Below, one piece after another: positions 62,331-64,000 of a DNA stretch of 64,000 nucleotides. The stretch lies in contig NZ_PISD01000008.1 of assembly GCF_002835735.1 (NCBI RefSeq), forward strand, positions 310,001 through 374,000, given 5' to 3'. Origin of the DNA: Cytobacillus horneckiae (GTDB lineage: Bacteria > Bacillota > Bacilli > Bacillales > Cytobacillaceae). The stretch's first letter is position 1. Each line of letters starts with the position of its first letter. A model generated the notes under the pieces. That model was given only the letters and a program-made list of their open reading frames with translations, did no database searches and had not been told where the DNA came from. Made by a program: the position numbers and the translations under genes.

Positions 62331-62747
62331 ATGCAAAAAATGATAGACATTGTCGTTAAGGCGGAAGATATTGACCATTTAGGGCACATGAATTATATGA
62401 AATATTTATTCTATTTGGAAAAGGGCGTAATTAATTGGTATGAGATGGTTGGAATCGGAAGAAAAGTGCTTGATGAAAAAGGGTTAGGCACAGTCCTTAT
62501 TCAATTTGATGTTTCGTATAAACAAGAAGCAAGATTAGGAGATCAATTAAAGATCATTACTTCGCTCACACATGTTGGGAATAAGAGCTTTATTGTTCAC
62601 CAGGAAATTTATAACCAAGAAGAACAGCTTTTAACTAGATGTAAAAAGGTTTTCGTCATGTTTAATACGAGAACTCGAAAAGGAATACCTGTTGTTCAGG
62701 AAATTGCCCAATTTGCACTACAGTTAAATAAGGAAAACACGCTATAA
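62331..62747 (+). CDS. Acyl-CoA thioesterase (hotdog fold, 4HBT)
   Basis: ATG 62331 follows GGGGGAAG (138 aa); the frame opens earlier, across the inverted repeat, and that part is not coding. Signature KAEDIDHLGHMNYMKYLFYLEKGVINWY and VSYKQEARLGDQLKI. Clear paralogue of the gene at 37989. It would release CoA from an acyl-CoA in the neighbouring pathway. Confidence 0.86.
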   Translation: MQKMIDIVVKAEDIDHLGHMNYMKYLFYLEKGVINWYEMVGIGRKVLDEKGLGTVLIQFDVSYKQEARLGDQLKIITSLTHVGNKSFIVHQEIYNQEEQLLTRCKKVFVMFNTRTRKGIPVVQEIAQFALQLNKENTL

Positions 62748-62789
62748 AGCGATTCAAGTTCATTTTTAATCGGCAATGGAGGAATTCAA

Positions 62790-63575
62790 ATGAATGAAAA
62801 TATAATGATAAATAATATTCTGCCTCTAACAGGTGCAGTGAACTTCCGTGATATGGGAGGCATTCAAACAGCAGATGGGAGAACAATCAAGAAGGGGTTA
62901 TTATTTAGGGCAGCGGCATTGACAGACTTAACTGCAGATGACATCGTCCAAATATCGGCCCTGAATCTAAAAAGAATTTTCGACTATCGAAGATTTGAAG
63001 AAGCAAACAGGCAGCCAGATCCGATATTGGAAAGTGTCATTAATGAAAGAATTTCTGTAATGGATGAAGAGAACGTCATTAATAATATATTTGTTAACAA
63101 TCAATTTGATCAGCAATATTATCGTAAATTTACGCGTGCTCACTTTTTGAAAATCTACACTGAAATGCCGATAAATAACCCATCATATAAAAGGTTAATG
63201 AACTTCCTCAAAAAACCTAAAGAAAACCTTCCGTTAGTACATCATTGTACAGGTGGCCGTGATCGTACTGGAGTAGGCGCAATGATTATTCAAATGACAC
63301 TCGGTGTACCATTTGAAACGATCATGGAGGATTATTTATTTTCCAATCATGCGCTAGAAAACTATCATAATAAAATCTTTCATAAAACAGCTGCATTCTT
63401 TAACGAAACAGAGCATAAAGAGTTCAGGGAATCATTCCTTTTACAAGAAGATTATTTACTTGCTTCCAAACAAGCCATTGAGCAAAAATATGGAAATTTT
63501 GATTATTATCTAGAAAAGGAATTTCAAATAACTGAACAAGTAAGGAATGAAATTCAAGAAGTTGTTTTAGCCTAA
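62790..63575 (+). CDS. Tyrosine-protein phosphatase family protein (Y_phosphatase3)
   Basis: 261 residues after TGGAGG. N-terminal GAVNFRDMGGIQTADGRTIKKGLLFRAA is typical; the active-site loop is VHHCTGGRDRTGVGAM with catalytic Cys and Arg (CxxGxDR). Members dephosphorylate phosphotyrosine or phosphoinositides. No signal peptide. A role with the acyl-CoA genes is not evident. Confidence 0.88.
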   Translation: MNENIMINNILPLTGAVNFRDMGGIQTADGRTIKKGLLFRAAALTDLTADDIVQISALNLKRIFDYRRFEEANRQPDPILESVINERISVMDEENVINNIFVNNQFDQQYYRKFTRAHFLKIYTEMPINNPSYKRLMNFLKKPKENLPLVHHCTGGRDRTGVGAMIIQMTLGVPFETIMEDYLFSNHALENYHNKIFHKTAAFFNETEHKEFRESFLLQEDYLLASKQAIEQKYGNFDYYLEKEFQITEQVRNEIQEVVLA

Positions 63576-63706
63576 AAAAGTAATTAAAGGTTAGCTGCAT
63601 TTTTTTATTTTGGAGTATGACTCTTCTCATTGTATGGAATGGAGAACTCTGTTAGGATAAATTTGTTATATGTAAGTGCTTTTAGAAGTAAGGAGAAGTG
63701 AATTCA

Positions 63707-64000
63707 TTGAGTCAGTCATCATTAGCCATAAGATTGCTGCCTGGCATCTTAATTGCAGCAGCTGTTGCAGTGCTGGCAACGATTTTAGGCGGTTATTTTC
63801 CGCTATTAGGCAATCTTTTATTTGCTATATTAATTGGAATGCTCATTCGTAATACAATCGGCATTTCTCCAACGATTGAGCATGGAATTAATTATACTGT
63901 GAAAGGATTTTTAAAATTTGCTGTCATATTATTAGGCGTCGGTTTAAATTTGCATGAAATTGCTACAATAGGAAAGCAATCCTTTTTTATTATTTTTACA
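63707..64000 (+). CDS. YeiH/UPF0324-family membrane protein, 5' part
   Basis: TTG 63707 lies 7-8 nt after AAGGAG and opens a frame that runs off the window (98 codons seen). The product begins MSQSSLAIRLLPG, with hydrophobic segments LIAAAVAVLATILGGYF, LLFAILIGMLIRNTIG and FAVILLGVGLNL. These match the start of the YeiH-type putative sulfate exporters. Sulfate or sulfonate export is the family annotation and is not demonstrated. Confidence 0.8.
   Translation, partial: MSQSSLAIRLLPGILIAAAVAVLATILGGYFPLLGNLLFAILIGMLIRNTIGISPTIEHGINYTVKGFLKFAVILLGVGLNLHEIATIGKQSFFIIFT

Overview
The window looks like the chromosome of a low-GC, spore-forming Bacillaceae bacterium (Bacillus in the broad sense). 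Evidence: an H-type small acid-soluble spore protein, AAGGAGG-type ribosome binding sites with many TTG/GTG starts, sigma-54 (SigL) promoters with one enhancer-binding activator, a tandem T-box leader on the trp operon, and CsoR/CstR copper and persulfide regulators. I cannot name a species from the sequence alone. All coordinates and starts were read by eye; no homology search was run.

Layout. 1-1.5 kb: accessory-looking small genes, including a secreted-protein gene with a visible frameshift. 1.6-3.4 kb: a DUF3900-like protein, a VOC-fold protein and sspH. 3.5-6.7 kb: copper homeostasis (csoR-copZ, copA). 6.9-10.5 kb: a cobalamin riboswitch with a transcription terminator, followed by both subunits of a class I ribonucleotide reductase. 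10.8-13.4 kb: an HssRS-like two-component system and a small HAH-motif membrane protein that carries an HssR-type direct repeat in its promoter. 13.5-13.9 kb: a 51-bp tandem repeat. 13.9-19.4 kb: a VanZ-like gene, then a CstR-controlled sulfide/persulfide cluster (TusA, DsrE, several rhodaneses, a rhodanese-metallo-beta-lactamase persulfide dioxygenase, TauE exporter) with five CstR-type operators. 19.4-20.1 kb: a second tandem repeat of about 40 bp.

20.1-33.3 kb: an S9 peptidase, then a sigma-54 activator followed by two palindromic upstream sites and a SigL promoter. This promoter drives an eight-gene beta-oxidation-type operon (two acyl-CoA dehydrogenases, MFS transporter, acyl-CoA ligase, two 3-hydroxyacyl-CoA dehydrogenases, thiolase, enoyl-CoA hydratase). 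33.3-45.5 kb: guaC, acetoacetyl-CoA synthetase, a pair of paralogous membrane proteins, a thioesterase, an NTF2-like gene frameshifted in a poly-A run, a DinB-fold protein, a fruKA fructose PTS operon, a holin-like type I toxin with a LexA-box-like promoter, an MFS efflux pump and a MOSC protein.

45.5-52.7 kb: the complete trpEGDCFBA operon behind two consecutive tryptophan T-boxes. 52.8-63.6 kb: two more transcription units with SigL promoters, carrying acyl-CoA ligases, a pair of acyl-CoA dehydrogenases, a quinone oxidoreductase, a frameshifted APH/ACAD10-type kinase, a decayed IS200/IS605 TnpB copy, an enoyl-CoA hydratase, a thioesterase and a tyrosine phosphatase. The window ends inside a YeiH-type membrane protein. 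The acyl-CoA genes together suggest SigL-controlled use of an unusual carboxylic acid. The strongest hunting leads are the LexA-box type I toxin, the HssR-type repeat in front of a non-HrtAB target, the two minisatellites flanking the sulfur island, and the slippery poly-A gene.
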